Below the pieces are notes generated by a model that made no database searches, was not told the DNA's origin, and saw only the letters and a program-made list of their open reading frames with translations. From assembly GCA_049515655.1 (NCBI GenBank), contig JBEKTW010000026.1:1-38555 (forward strand): DNA of 38,555 nt, read 5' to 3'. The position numbers and the translations under genes are program-made. Positions within the stretch are counted from its first letter, which is position 1, and each line of letters begins with the position of its first letter. Below, piece after piece: positions 14,323-22,661 of this stretch. The stretch comes from JBEKTW01 sp049515655. Its GTDB lineage: Bacteria; Bacteroidota; Ignavibacteria; UBA10030; SZUA-254.

Positions 14323-15585
14323 TTACTTCCCGAAATATTCGAGCAGAGCGTCGAAATCCTTGTGTTCGGAAAACTTGCCCAAAACGAGAATTTTCCCCGG
14401 CTTGATGCTGATGTCTCCCTCAAACACTTCGGATACTTGATTCAAGTAATTCCATTTGTCGTTGATCAGGACTGCCACTTTTTCTGCACGCGGGACTTTC
14501 AGCTTGAAGTGCTGGGAGGTTTTGGCTTTCAAATTGCCGGAGAACGGTTCATGCAGCACCGCGCCGCCGTAGCTGAATGTTCCGTACATCTTTGGAAACA
14601 CAGCGTTCGCCCCGCGGTCTGATTCCACCCTATAATCCAGTGCCCACTCATAGTTGCCGGTATCGTCTTTGTCTTTTGCAAAGAGGCGGAAAATGTAAGT
14701 TCCGTGCGACGGGAGCAACGCCTTCATGGTCACCGTGTCCCCGTCCTGCTGGACGAACGTAAATCGGTCGCCGAGAGTTTTGTTTCCCTCGGCGAGCGTC
14801 GTCATGCAGAAAACGGTTCCCGGCGCGAACAACTTTGCCGTTACTCCGCCGCTCGCCCGGATGGTTGCCTTTGGCTGGTCGACGATGCGCATTCCGAGCG
14901 AGAAGAATTTCGGCCGGAGATAAACAAGTTGGGCGAATTCATCCTTGGAAACAGGGTGGGGTAATAGCTGCCATTTCTCGTCTTCCGGGAAGTGAGCGTA
15001 AATAAACTCTTCGGGCGGGGCAAGAAAATAATAGGGCGAAAATCTCCGGTGAAATTTCTTGTCTTCACCGATGTAACCTGCGCCCCACGTGCAGTCCATG
15101 AGCTTCCATTCACCGTTGATTTTGATAGCGTTCCAGGCGTGGTTTGGTTTTATGCCGATGCCCTTCCCGATCGAGTACTGATAACCCTTCGCGAAGCCGC
15201 TGATCTTTACTACTTCCAGGCCGCTGTTGCGGGCCATCGTTTCAAACAGGCCGGAATACCCATCGCACACGGCCTTCCGCTCTTTGAGCGCGGTCTCCGC
15301 ATTTCCCCCGGTAGGATGACCGGAAAAATAGCTGTCGAGGTCGTAGGTGATGTTCTCCGTTATCCACCGGTAGAGCGAGCGCGCCTTCTCTTCGTCGCTC
15401 GTGAACGGCCTGGTGAGCCACACCGCGAGCGAATCCATCGATGTTGCCTTCTCCGGCGGCACGTTCGAGGCATGCTCGTCGGCTTTCCCGAAGTTTCTGG
15501 AGGCCTCCTGCTGGGCCATCGCACCGGCCTGAGTGACGAGAATGGAGATTACCGCGATAATTGAAAAGTGATAAAGTCTCTTCAT
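14323..15585 (-). CDS. Secreted transglutaminase-like protein (kyphoscoliosis-peptidase type)
   Basis: 420 residues from the ATG at 15585, which has AGGA about 10 bases upstream; a start 7 codons earlier is possible. A signal peptide (1-25, ending GAMAQ) indicates export. Residues 60-190 form a transglutaminase-like cysteine-protease domain, seen as ARSLYRWITENITYD, then KAVCDGYSGLFE with Cys107, PNHAWNAIKINGEW with His149 and LMDCTWGAG with Asp164, so the triad is complete. The C-terminal half looks like two beta-rich domains of unknown role. Related bacterial proteins are thought to act on peptides or proteins outside the cytoplasm. It lies 83 bases downstream of msrA on the same strand and may be co-transcribed. 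Confidence 0.85.
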   Translation of the reverse strand: MKRLYHFSIIAVISILVTQAGAMAQQEASRNFGKADEHASNVPPEKATSMDSLAVWLTRPFTSDEEKARSLYRWITENITYDLDSYFSGHPTGGNAETALKERKAVCDGYSGLFETMARNSGLEVVKISGFAKGYQYSIGKGIGIKPNHAWNAIKINGEWKLMDCTWGAGYIGEDKKFHRRFSPYYFLAPPEEFIYAHFPEDEKWQLLPHPVSKDEFAQLVYLRPKFFSLGMRIVDQPKATIRASGGVTAKLFAPGTVFCMTTLAEGNKTLGDRFTFVQQDGDTVTMKALLPSHGTYIFRLFAKDKDDTGNYEWALDYRVESDRGANAVFPKMYGTFSYGGAVLHEPFSGNLKAKTSQHFKLKVPRAEKVAVLINDKWNYLNQVSEVFEGDISIKPGKILVLGKFSEHKDFDALLEYFGK

Positions 15586-15668
15586 GGCTTTTCCTGTAAC
15601 CCGCACATATAAGAAAAACTTTGAACTTGCTGCTCTTGAGCTTTCGGGTTGGATATGAACTCAGAGGA

Positions 15669-16274
15669 TTACTTCAGCTTCAGCTTGTCTAACTTCGGCC
15701 TGATGACGAATTTGCAGTACGGAGCGTTAGAATGATTGTTGTAATACTTCTGATGATAATCTTCCGCCTTGTAGAATGTGGTCAGCGGTTCGATTGCGGT
15801 AACGATCGGGTCGGTGAAATTCTTCTGAACTTCCTTTTTCGAGTTCTCCGCGGCGAGTCTCTGCTTCTCGTCATGGTAGAAGATAACCGACCGGTACTGC
15901 GTCCCCTGGTCCGCGCCCTGACGATTCAGCGTGGTGGGGTCATGGCATTCCCAGAACACTTCCAGGAGTTTCTCATAGCTGACCCTCGCCGGGTCGAAGG
16001 AGATCTGGGAGACCTCGGCGTGGCCTGTCGCTCCCGCGCAGACGTCTTCGTACGTGGGATTTGGCTTGGTGCCGCCGGCATAGCCCGGAATGACGGATTT
16101 CACACCGTCAATCCGCTCGAAAATCGCCTCGGTGCACCAAAAACACCCAGCCCCAAAGGTGGCTTGTTCAAGATGGTTCATGGGCTTTCCCTTTTGGGGA
16201 AAACAAGATGTTGAAACGGTGAGCAAGGCAATGAGCATGTTCTTCATGCCTATGCTAACTAATAAATGACGCAT
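15669..16274 (-). CDS. msrA: Peptide-methionine (S)-S-oxide reductase MsrA
   Basis: 201 residues. MsrA reduces methionine S-sulfoxide in oxidised proteins with thioredoxin as donor. The catalytic motif GAGCFWCTE (Cys44, Cys47) and the downstream DQGTQYRS, YHDEKQRLA and AEDYHQKYY blocks are all present. A hydrophobic N-terminus (NMLIALLTVSTSCF) suggests a signal peptide, possibly a lipoprotein around Cys24, although the lipobox is not canonical. The protein would then work in the periplasm. Internal starts at residues 10 (MKNM) and 32 (MNHL) would change this; the latter would give a cytoplasmic enzyme. Neighbours are the transglutaminase-like gene downstream and an untranslated region rich in inverted repeats upstream. 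Confidence 0.93.
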   Translation of the reverse strand: MRHLLVSIGMKNMLIALLTVSTSCFPQKGKPMNHLEQATFGAGCFWCTEAIFERIDGVKSVIPGYAGGTKPNPTYEDVCAGATGHAEVSQISFDPARVSYEKLLEVFWECHDPTTLNRQGADQGTQYRSVIFYHDEKQRLAAENSKKEVQKNFTDPIVTAIEPLTTFYKAEDYHQKYYNNHSNAPYCKFVIRPKLDKLKLK

Positions 16275-16300
16275 AAAGTTTCCGGGGAACGGCTAGCACC

Positions 16301-16374
16301 GGCCAAGGCTCGCAACAAAATCATTTCTCGTGCTGACTTCTACGCGGCCAACATCTAAACCCTGCGAGCCGGCC
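16301..16374. repeat. Long inverted repeat between GH3 and msrA
   Basis: GGCC-AA-GGCTCGCA (16301-16314) pairs with TGCGAGCC-GGCC (16363-16374), a 12-bp stem with a 2-base bulge and a 48-nt loop. It lies in the gap after the GH3 gene and before msrA on the minus strand. No T-run follows on either strand, so it is not a standard terminator. Confidence 0.5.
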
Positions 16375-16383
16375 GCAGTCCAG

Positions 16384-16432
16384 ATCCCGACTAGAAGCAT
16401 CCTTCGACTTCGCTCAGGACATGTGTCGGGAT
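16384..16432. repeat. REP-like stem-loop containing CCTTCGACTTCGCTCAGG
   Basis: ATCCCGAC (16384-16391) and GTCGGGAT (16425-16432) form an 8-bp stem around the sequence CCTTCGACTTCGCTCAGG. From memory, this core recurs between genes in many unrelated bacterial genomes, and the stem-plus-core layout is that of a REP-type palindromic element. Only one copy is seen here, 11 bases from the GH3 stop codon. Confidence 0.45.
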
Positions 16433-16443
16433 GACGCTTCGCG

Positions 16444-19098
16444 TCACTTCTTTATCACCTCAAAGCTCCCTTTCAGTCGAATATCTGCTGACGAGCTTCC
16501 GACCATCACCTCAATCGTCCCCGGTTCAAGAACATATTTCAAATTTTTGTCGAGATATGACAGATCATCCGGCGTTAGTGTGAAGCTCACCGTTTTCTTT
16601 TCCTGCGGCGAAAGTGTCACTCTTCGGAATGCTTTCAGTTCCTTCAAGGGCCGGGTGACGCTGGCAACCTTATCGTGAACATACAGTTGCACGACTTCGT
16701 CGCCATTTCGAACACCGGCATTCTGTACATCCAAGCTCACCTGGATTTTTTCTGAAGGAGCAATCTGCTTCGGCGTTATCTGCAAATTGGTGTAGTCGAA
16801 CTTGGTGTAGCTGAGTCCGTATCCAAAGGCGAACAGCGGCTTTCCGGTCATGCTGACATAGTCATACCCGCGTCCGGAGGGTTTGAGGTTATAATAGAGT
16901 GGACACTGTCCGACGGCCTGTGGGAATGTAACGGGCAATTTGCCGCCGGGATTGTAGTTGCCGAAAAGCACATCCGCGATCGCGTTTCCGCCTTCCTCGC
17001 CGGGGTACCAGGGCTCGAGAATCGCAGCGACCTTATCCATCCAGCCGTTCATCGTGACTGCGCTGCCGTTGATCAGAACCACAACCGTCGGGACACCTGT
17101 TGCTGCGACGGCGGTGATGAGTTCCTCCTGCGTTCCGGGGAGATTGAGCTCCGCGCGGTCGCTTCCTTCACCCTCCACGATACCGACGGCGACGACGGCA
17201 ACATCGGCTTTCCTGGCGGTCTCCACCGCCTTCTGCATTTCCATGTCCTCGCTCGCCTTAACGTTCCAGCCAAGACTGGCGAATGCCGAGCCCACATTCT
17301 CATAGTATTCAATTCGCAGGTCGTACTGCTTGTCGGCGACAAGATTAACCATGAAAAAATCCGCCGATGCGCCGCGGTCGTACCAGCTATCCACCATCTG
17401 TTTCCCGTCGAGGTAGAGACGAACTCCATCGTCGGTCATAATGCTGAACCGGTAGCCGCTGGTGGCTGTTGGAACGATTTTTCCCGTCCACCGGACGGAA
17501 AAGTGGTCGCTGTGGATCTGGGGAGCCGGCGAGCCGTTACCCCAATCGAAATTTATTTGTTTGTCTGTCCGGACGAGCTCCGGAGTTCCGGATAAATCCA
17601 TGTTGTTGAAATACTCACCCTTCAAGCCGTGCTCGCCCGGCTTGCCGTCTGGAGGAACAAGGTGGTCGGAAGTGACTGGAGGGAGACCCGTCTCCATGAG
17701 ATCGCATCCTTTCGCAAAGGAAACGGTCGCTGACTGGGGGACTTTGTTTTTTATTCCTTCCAGAAGCGTGACAACCTTTGTTCCAAACCCGCTGTAACCT
17801 CCAAGTTGCATGGTATCCGCATCCGGTCCGATAACGGCGATGGATTTCAGGTCTTTCTTGAACGGCAGGAAACCGTCGGTGTTTTTCAATAACACGATTG
17901 CCTTGTGGGCCGCCTCGAGAGCCAATGACCGATGCGCCGGGTCGTTGTTGATTTTCTCCGCGCTGGCGGGATCGACGTACGGATGTTCAAAAAGGCCAAG
18001 ATTGAATTTTGCCGTGAGAACGCGGCCGACCGCCGTGTCAATGGTTGCTTCAGAGACTAATCCTTCTTTCACTGCTGCCACCAGCGGTGAGCCGTACGCA
18101 TAAATATTGGGTAGCTCGACTTCGAGACCAGCTTCGACGGCCTGTTTTCCGGCTTCCTTCAGGTTCGCAGCGGTATGATGCAGGTCGAGGATGCCGCCGA
18201 CCGAGCCGTAATCCGATACGACATATCCCTTGAAACCCCATTCATTACGGAGGACGTCCGTCAGCAGCCAGCGGTTGCCGGAACACGGCTGCTCATTGAT
18301 TGAGTTGTAGGCCGCCATCACGGATGTCGCGTGACCTTCCTGGAAGCAAGCTTTAAAGGGCGGGAAGTAAATCTCTCGGAGAAGCGCTTCGGAAAATTCT
18401 ATCGGATGGCTGTCGCGTCCCCCGTCGCCGACGTTGGCGACAAAATGCTTCGGCGTTGTGACGACGCCTTCAGCTTCGATGTTCTTGCAGAATGCCACTC
18501 CCATGCGCGATGTTAGGAGTGGGTCTTCGCCGTATGTTTCTTCGACACGTCCCCACCGTACATCCCGCGCGATATTGATAACCGGCGACAGTACCTGACG
18601 AACTCCGCGGCTTCTCGTTTCCTTTCCAATAACAGTTGCGATCCGCTCCATCAAGTCCGGGTCCCACGTTGCCGCGAGTCCGATTGCCTGCGGGAAACTC
18701 GTCGCTCCTTTGCCGATCAGACCGTGAAGCGCTTCATCGTGGATGATAATGGGAATCCCGAGGCGCGTCTTCTCGACCGCAAGTTTCTGGATTTTGTTCG
18801 CGAGTCCCGCGGCTTCTTTCGGGCCGAGAGGGCGAAGCGTACATGCCAATTGACCGACACCCCTTGTTATAATAGAATCCTTGCCCTCAATATCCTGGAT
18901 TTCACACTGCAGTTGCGCAATTTTCTCTTCCAGAGTCATCCGGCTGAGAAGGTCTTTAACCCGCTCCGCGATGGGCAGTGAAGGGTTCTTGTAGGGGAAA
19001 GTCGTTTTCCTGGATTGGCCAAACGAGGAGAAAGTAAAAACCAGGCCGATGACAATCGCAATTCTTCCGCACGTAACGACGTTGTCGATTGTTTTCAT
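16444..19098 (-). CDS. Secreted glycoside hydrolase family 3 enzyme with PA14 domain (beta-glucosidase/xylosidase)
   Basis: 884 residues with a signal peptide (about 1-28, FTFSSFGQ). The GH3 barrel (about 45-370) contains KHFV (217-220) and the nucleophile Asp296 in GYVVSDYGSV. The second GH3 domain (400-480 and 620-750) is interrupted by a PA14 carbohydrate-binding insert (about 490-615, GLKGEYFNNMDLSG ... SIMTDDGVRLYLDG). Residues 785-875 are the fibronectin-III-like C-terminal domain. This layout is known from periplasmic or secreted beta-glucosidases and beta-xylosidases that release sugars from plant oligosaccharides. AAAGGAGTG 9 bases upstream fixes the start. It probably works outside the cytoplasm; exact substrate unknown. 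There is no type IX tail, so a periplasmic site is more likely than a surface one. xylB nearby may use released pentoses. Confidence 0.93.
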   Translation of the reverse strand: MKTIDNVVTCGRIAIVIGLVFTFSSFGQSRKTTFPYKNPSLPIAERVKDLLSRMTLEEKIAQLQCEIQDIEGKDSIITRGVGQLACTLRPLGPKEAAGLANKIQKLAVEKTRLGIPIIIHDEALHGLIGKGATSFPQAIGLAATWDPDLMERIATVIGKETRSRGVRQVLSPVINIARDVRWGRVEETYGEDPLLTSRMGVAFCKNIEAEGVVTTPKHFVANVGDGGRDSHPIEFSEALLREIYFPPFKACFQEGHATSVMAAYNSINEQPCSGNRWLLTDVLRNEWGFKGYVVSDYGSVGGILDLHHTAANLKEAGKQAVEAGLEVELPNIYAYGSPLVAAVKEGLVSEATIDTAVGRVLTAKFNLGLFEHPYVDPASAEKINNDPAHRSLALEAAHKAIVLLKNTDGFLPFKKDLKSIAVIGPDADTMQLGGYSGFGTKVVTLLEGIKNKVPQSATVSFAKGCDLMETGLPPVTSDHLVPPDGKPGEHGLKGEYFNNMDLSGTPELVRTDKQINFDWGNGSPAPQIHSDHFSVRWTGKIVPTATSGYRFSIMTDDGVRLYLDGKQMVDSWYDRGASADFFMVNLVADKQYDLRIEYYENVGSAFASLGWNVKASEDMEMQKAVETARKADVAVVAVGIVEGEGSDRAELNLPGTQEELITAVAATGVPTVVVLINGSAVTMNGWMDKVAAILEPWYPGEEGGNAIADVLFGNYNPGGKLPVTFPQAVGQCPLYYNLKPSGRGYDYVSMTGKPLFAFGYGLSYTKFDYTNLQITPKQIAPSEKIQVSLDVQNAGVRNGDEVVQLYVHDKVASVTRPLKELKAFRRVTLSPQEKKTVSFTLTPDDLSYLDKNLKYVLEPGTIEVMVGSSSADIRLKGSFEVIKK

Positions 19099-19170
19099 AG
19101 CGCTACACTCCTTTCATGGGTATTTGATTGTTAATGGCAGCAAAGAAGAAATCGACGTAAGATACGAACA

Positions 19171-19195
19171 TTAGAGGGGAAGGTCAAACCTCTAA
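19171..19195. promoter_or_regulatory. Inverted repeat upstream of the GH3 gene
   Basis: TTAGAGG (19171-19177) and CCTCTAA (19189-19195) are perfect inverse complements with an 11-nt spacer, 73 bases before the GH3 start and about 190 before pxpB, in a divergent intergenic region. It could be an operator for either gene; no experimental or family evidence. Confidence 0.3.
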
Positions 19196-19387
19196 GAAAT
19201 TCAACCCTGGCATCTACGACCATCATGCATACAAGCGTAACAGGTTTCCATGATAAGCCGGTGTGCAATTCCGCCCCAAAGGGGCCCGAAAAGCGGGACA
19301 CGGCATCGGCGGGCAGAACCTCCCCGGCTCGCAGCTCTCCAGATTGATTCTCCGACCCTAATTTGCTACCTTACAAAAAAACTGCTC

Positions 19388-20086
19388 ATGATATCGTATC
19401 CCTCTCAATGGCCAGATTTCCGGTTTGCGAGCGACCGGTCGTTCCTCGTTACACTGGGGAATGAAATCTCCGAAAGCTGTCATCGGGAGGTTCTCCGGTT
19501 GAGCCGGCTTCTGCTGGACCATCCGCACAAAGGAATCCTGAATATCCACCCGGCGTATGCATCCGTTCTCGTCACGTTTGACCCGATGGTTGTGTCTCCG
19601 ACTGACCTTGAAGGATACATCCGACCGCTGATGGAGAATGCCGGCTCGCTGGTGCTGCCGGAGCCGCGAACGGTGGAAATTCCCGTCTGTTATGGCGGAG
19701 AATTTGGACCCGACCTCGAAGACGTTGCGTCCCACAACAAATTGTCGACCGACGATGTTGTGAGATTGCATTCCTCGGTGAGCTACCAGGTGTACTTCCT
19801 CGGCTTCGCTCCCGGGTTTCCGTATCTTGGAGGAATGCTGAAACAGATCGCGATGCCGCGACTCGCGACGCCGAGAACGAAAGTCCCAGCGGGGAGTGTC
19901 GCGATCGGCGGTGACCAAACGGGTATTTATCCGCTTTCCACGCCTGGCGGTTGGCGCATCATTGGAAGATCTCCGCTGAAGCTTTTCAGCCGCGACCGCA
20001 TCCGGCCGACATTGCTTGAAATGGGGGACCATGTGAAGTTTGTGCCGATCACCCGAGATATGTTCGCACAACAGAATATTGGATGA
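19388..20086 (+). CDS. pxpB: 5-oxoprolinase subunit PxpB
   Basis: 232 residues from the ATG at 19388 (MISYPSQWPDFRFASDRSFL). The frame is open back to 19250, but the extra N-terminus is not family-like. PxpB, formerly KipI or allophanate-hydrolase subunit 1-like, joins PxpA and PxpC to hydrolyse 5-oxoproline to glutamate with ATP in the cytoplasm. The family hallmarks are clear: IPVCYGGEFGPDLEDVA, the YFLGFAPGFPYLGG motif, PRLATPRTKVPAGSVAIGG and STPGGWRIIGRSP. It opens the pxpB-pxpC-MFS-pxpA locus. A 219-base gap with degenerate repeats separates it from pxpC, wider than usual for this operon. Confidence 0.93.
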   Translation: MISYPSQWPDFRFASDRSFLVTLGNEISESCHREVLRLSRLLLDHPHKGILNIHPAYASVLVTFDPMVVSPTDLEGYIRPLMENAGSLVLPEPRTVEIPVCYGGEFGPDLEDVASHNKLSTDDVVRLHSSVSYQVYFLGFAPGFPYLGGMLKQIAMPRLATPRTKVPAGSVAIGGDQTGIYPLSTPGGWRIIGRSPLKLFSRDRIRPTLLEMGDHVKFVPITRDMFAQQNIG

Positions 20087-20134
20087 AGTATTTCTCTCAC
20101 GTTCGGTTTGTGGCTCGCTGATGATAGATTCTTT

Positions 20135-20299
20135 AAACGCAGAGGGCGCAAAGGGACCGCTGATATTCATGATGCCTTCGGACAGGGCGTTTGATCGGTA
20201 TGGCCCTGTTTCAGCCGAGGCAGTGACATCGATAAGGAAAAGAAAGCGCGAAGGACGCAAGGGAATAAATTCGAAATCAAAAATCGCAAATCGAAAATT
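20135..20299 (+). repeat. Degenerate repeat tract between pxpB and pxpC
   Basis: AAACGCAGAGGGCGCAAAGG (20135-20154) and AAGCGCGAAGGACGCAAGGG (20244-20263) are two imperfect copies of a GCGCAAAGG-type motif. At 20268-20299 follow imperfect TCGAAAATC/AAATCGCAAA units that run up to the ribosome site of pxpC. No coding frame or hairpin was seen. Confidence 0.45.
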
Positions 20300-20305
20300 T
20301 GAGGC

Positions 20306-21271
20306 ATGATTGACACTCCGCAGCCACATATCCGGGTGATTTCACCGGGGTTTCAGACAACTGTCCAGGACTTGGGTCGGTATGGGTATGCACATCTTGG
20401 CGTCTCGGCGTCCGGTGCAGCCGACCCGCTGTCACTGCGGCTGGGGAATTTGCTCGTCGGCAACCCGGAAAACACCGCGGCACTCGAGATGACACTTACC
20501 GGCGGAACATTTGAATTCGAATCCGATAGTCTTATTGCCCTCACCGGCTCAGATTTTCGTCCGGAACTCGACGGCAAACCCGTTCCAATGTGGAGTTCGG
20601 TCGCAATGAAGTCGGGGCAACGACTCTGTTGCGGTTCAACAAAGGACGGAGCCCGATGTTACCTTTCCGTCAAAGGCGGTATCATGATTCCTCTTGTGTT
20701 CGGGAGCGCTTCAACCCACCTCCAGACAGGTCTGGGAGGTTTTGAAGGACGTGCTCTGGAAAAAGGAGATGTCCTGACGGCCGGTGTCGCCGATAAAATG
20801 AATTCTGAACCCCCGCGAAGAATCAATGCTTCATTTCTCAAGTATAAGTTGAGTCGCAATGTTCTCCGTATTGTCTCCGTTTCCCGGTCCGACATGTTTC
20901 CGCAAAAACTGCTCAATGTGCTCTGTACCTCGACATACACGATTCTGGAAGAATCGAACCGGATGGGATTACGTCTGGACGGACCGCCACTGTTGCACAC
21001 AGGAACGAAAGAAATACTTACAGAAGGAGTCTCATCCGGAGCGGTGCAATTGCCGCAGAATGGAAAACCCATCATCCTGTTCGTTGAACATCAAACGACC
21101 GGCGGCTATCCTCAAATTGCGAGTGTGATCTCGGCCGACTTTCATATTCTCGGGCAGCTGAAACCCCGGGATGAGATCCGATTTCAACTTGTTTCTCTCA
21201 ATCAGGCATGGGCGATGCTGCGGGACCAGGAATCCGCGATCGCTTCACAAAAACTCTTTATGCAGCTATGA
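20306..21271 (+). CDS. pxpC: 5-oxoprolinase subunit PxpC
   Basis: 321 residues, the usual length for the PxpC/KipA (allophanate hydrolase subunit 2-like) family. It is the catalytic partner of PxpB. The conserved start SPGFQTTVQDLGRYGYAHLG, the SGAADPLSLRLGNLLVGNPE block, AALEMTLTGG and the later SNRMGLRLDG and GYPQIASVISADF blocks are all visible. The ATG at 20306 follows GAGGC, a weak ribosome site. Its stop overlaps the ATG of the MFS gene (ATGA at 21268-21271), so the transporter is probably translationally coupled to it. Confidence 0.93.
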   Translation: MIDTPQPHIRVISPGFQTTVQDLGRYGYAHLGVSASGAADPLSLRLGNLLVGNPENTAALEMTLTGGTFEFESDSLIALTGSDFRPELDGKPVPMWSSVAMKSGQRLCCGSTKDGARCYLSVKGGIMIPLVFGSASTHLQTGLGGFEGRALEKGDVLTAGVADKMNSEPPRRINASFLKYKLSRNVLRIVSVSRSDMFPQKLLNVLCTSTYTILEESNRMGLRLDGPPLLHTGTKEILTEGVSSGAVQLPQNGKPIILFVEHQTTGGYPQIASVISADFHILGQLKPRDEIRFQLVSLNQAWAMLRDQESAIASQKLFMQL

Positions 21272-22506
21272 CTTCTACATCACAATCCTGGTACAGAACC
21301 GCGACCCGGGAGCAGTGGAAGACACTCCTCGCCGCTCAGCTCGGCTGGATGCTCGATTCGATGGACGTTATGCTCTACGCGTTCGCGCTGACGGCGATCC
21401 GCAGTGAATTTGCGTTGACGTCGGCCTTGGCAGGCGCCCTGGCATCTGTAACGTTGGTCGCTTCCGGGCTTGGCGGGATCCTCTTTGGATTTCTTGCAGA
21501 CCGATTCGGTCGGGCGAAAGCGCTTATCTTTTCGATCCTCACGTATTCTGTGTTTACAGCGCTGACAGCGACATCGCAGACGATGATGCAATTGGTTCTC
21601 TGGAGGTCGCTTGTTGGCATTGGCCTTGGGGGCGAATGGGCGGCAGGATCCGTGCTCGTGTCGGAAACATGGGCACCGGAGCACCGTGGGAAAGCGATCG
21701 GTCTCATGCAGTCGGGCTGGGCCGTCGGTTATATCTTTGCCGCGCTTCTGGCGGCGGTTGTCCTCCCACAGCAGGGATGGAGGATGCTCTTTGTGTTGGG
21801 AGTCGTTCCCGCTCTTCTCACCCTGTGGATTCGTCGCCATATTCCGGAACCTCAAATATGGAAATCGGAGATGCAAAAGGCCCGGTCGAGAAAATCTCCT
21901 TTTGAAATTTTCCGTCCACCGTTATTGAGAAAGACGTTCATCGCCTCTGTCATCGCGACAAGCGTCCTGTTCGCTTACTGGGGATTGTTCACATGGATGC
22001 CGACCTTCCTTTCCTCATCGCTTGAAAAGGGCGGTGCAGGAATGAGCATCGTACAATCTTCGGGCTGGATTGTGGTCATGCAGGTTGGAGCGTTCTTTGG
22101 GTACGTCATGTTCGGGTTCCTCGCGGATAAATTCGGCCGGCGGTTCACCTTCATCGGCTTCCTGGCCTTTGCGGCAGTGCTCGTCCCGTTGTACGGTCAA
22201 TTGGGCCGTCATGAAATCGTGTTGATGGTCATGGGACCGTTCATCGGATTTTTCGGACACGGGTACTTCAGTCTGTTCGGGGTTATGCTCGCGGAGCTAT
22301 TCCCGACGCATCTTCGCGGAACTGCACAGGGATTCTGCTTTAATATCGGACGGACGCTGAGCGCACTTGCACCGTTCACCATTGGCGCTCTTGCAGATGT
22401 GTATGGAATCGGAAGCGCGCTCGCACTGACCTCGGCATTCTTCATCATCGGAGCGGCATTGATACTCTTACTCCCGGAGACAAAGGGGAGGGAGCTTGAA
22501 AATTGA
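21268..22506 (+). CDS. MFS transporter, candidate 5-oxoproline or organic-acid importer
   Basis: 412 residues from the ATG at 21268, which overlaps the pxpC stop by four bases; an earlier in-frame ATG at 21208 lies inside pxpC and is less likely. About twelve membrane segments are visible. The MFS loop-2/3 signature GFLADRFGRAKAL and its second-half repeat GFLADKFGRRFTF are present, and GIGLGGEWAAGSVLVSETW is characteristic of the sugar/organic-acid (SHS or AAHS-like) symporters. The protein sits in the inner membrane. Its place between pxpC and pxpA suggests that it brings in 5-oxoproline or a compound that yields it. This is inferred from position; the sequence alone does not give the substrate. 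Confidence 0.9.
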   Translation: MTSTSQSWYRTATREQWKTLLAAQLGWMLDSMDVMLYAFALTAIRSEFALTSALAGALASVTLVASGLGGILFGFLADRFGRAKALIFSILTYSVFTALTATSQTMMQLVLWRSLVGIGLGGEWAAGSVLVSETWAPEHRGKAIGLMQSGWAVGYIFAALLAAVVLPQQGWRMLFVLGVVPALLTLWIRRHIPEPQIWKSEMQKARSRKSPFEIFRPPLLRKTFIASVIATSVLFAYWGLFTWMPTFLSSSLEKGGAGMSIVQSSGWIVVMQVGAFFGYVMFGFLADKFGRRFTFIGFLAFAAVLVPLYGQLGRHEIVLMVMGPFIGFFGHGYFSLFGVMLAELFPTHLRGTAQGFCFNIGRTLSALAPFTIGALADVYGIGSALALTSAFFIIGAALILLLPETKGRELEN

Positions 22507-22507
22507 T

Positions 22508-22660
22508 GCATTTTGTCATTATATCATTTAGTCATTGAGCCATTGTGACAATGAATCAATGGCAAAATGAATCAATGAGACAATAAGATGATAACCAATC
22601 AACGAATTAACCAGTTAACCCATTAACCAATTAACACACTAACCAATAGACCAATTCATC
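22508..22660 (+). repeat. AT-rich degenerate repeat tract between the MFS gene and pxpA
   Basis: The whole 155-base gap consists of imperfect ATCATTTAGTCATTG, AATCAATG and TTAACCAATTAACC units, changing gradually from one motif to the next. There is no open frame and no stable hairpin. pxpA starts directly behind it with a GTG codon and without a clear ribosome site. Confidence 0.55.
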
Positions 22661-22661
22661 A

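Noticed and set aside
19358..20329. A 323-residue minus-strand protein across pxpB
   Set aside because: It is antisense to a clearly identified gene, without family motifs.
22508..22660. CRISPR array
   Set aside because: Units are short, imperfect and drift along the tract; there are no constant repeats with unique spacers and no cas genes in the window.
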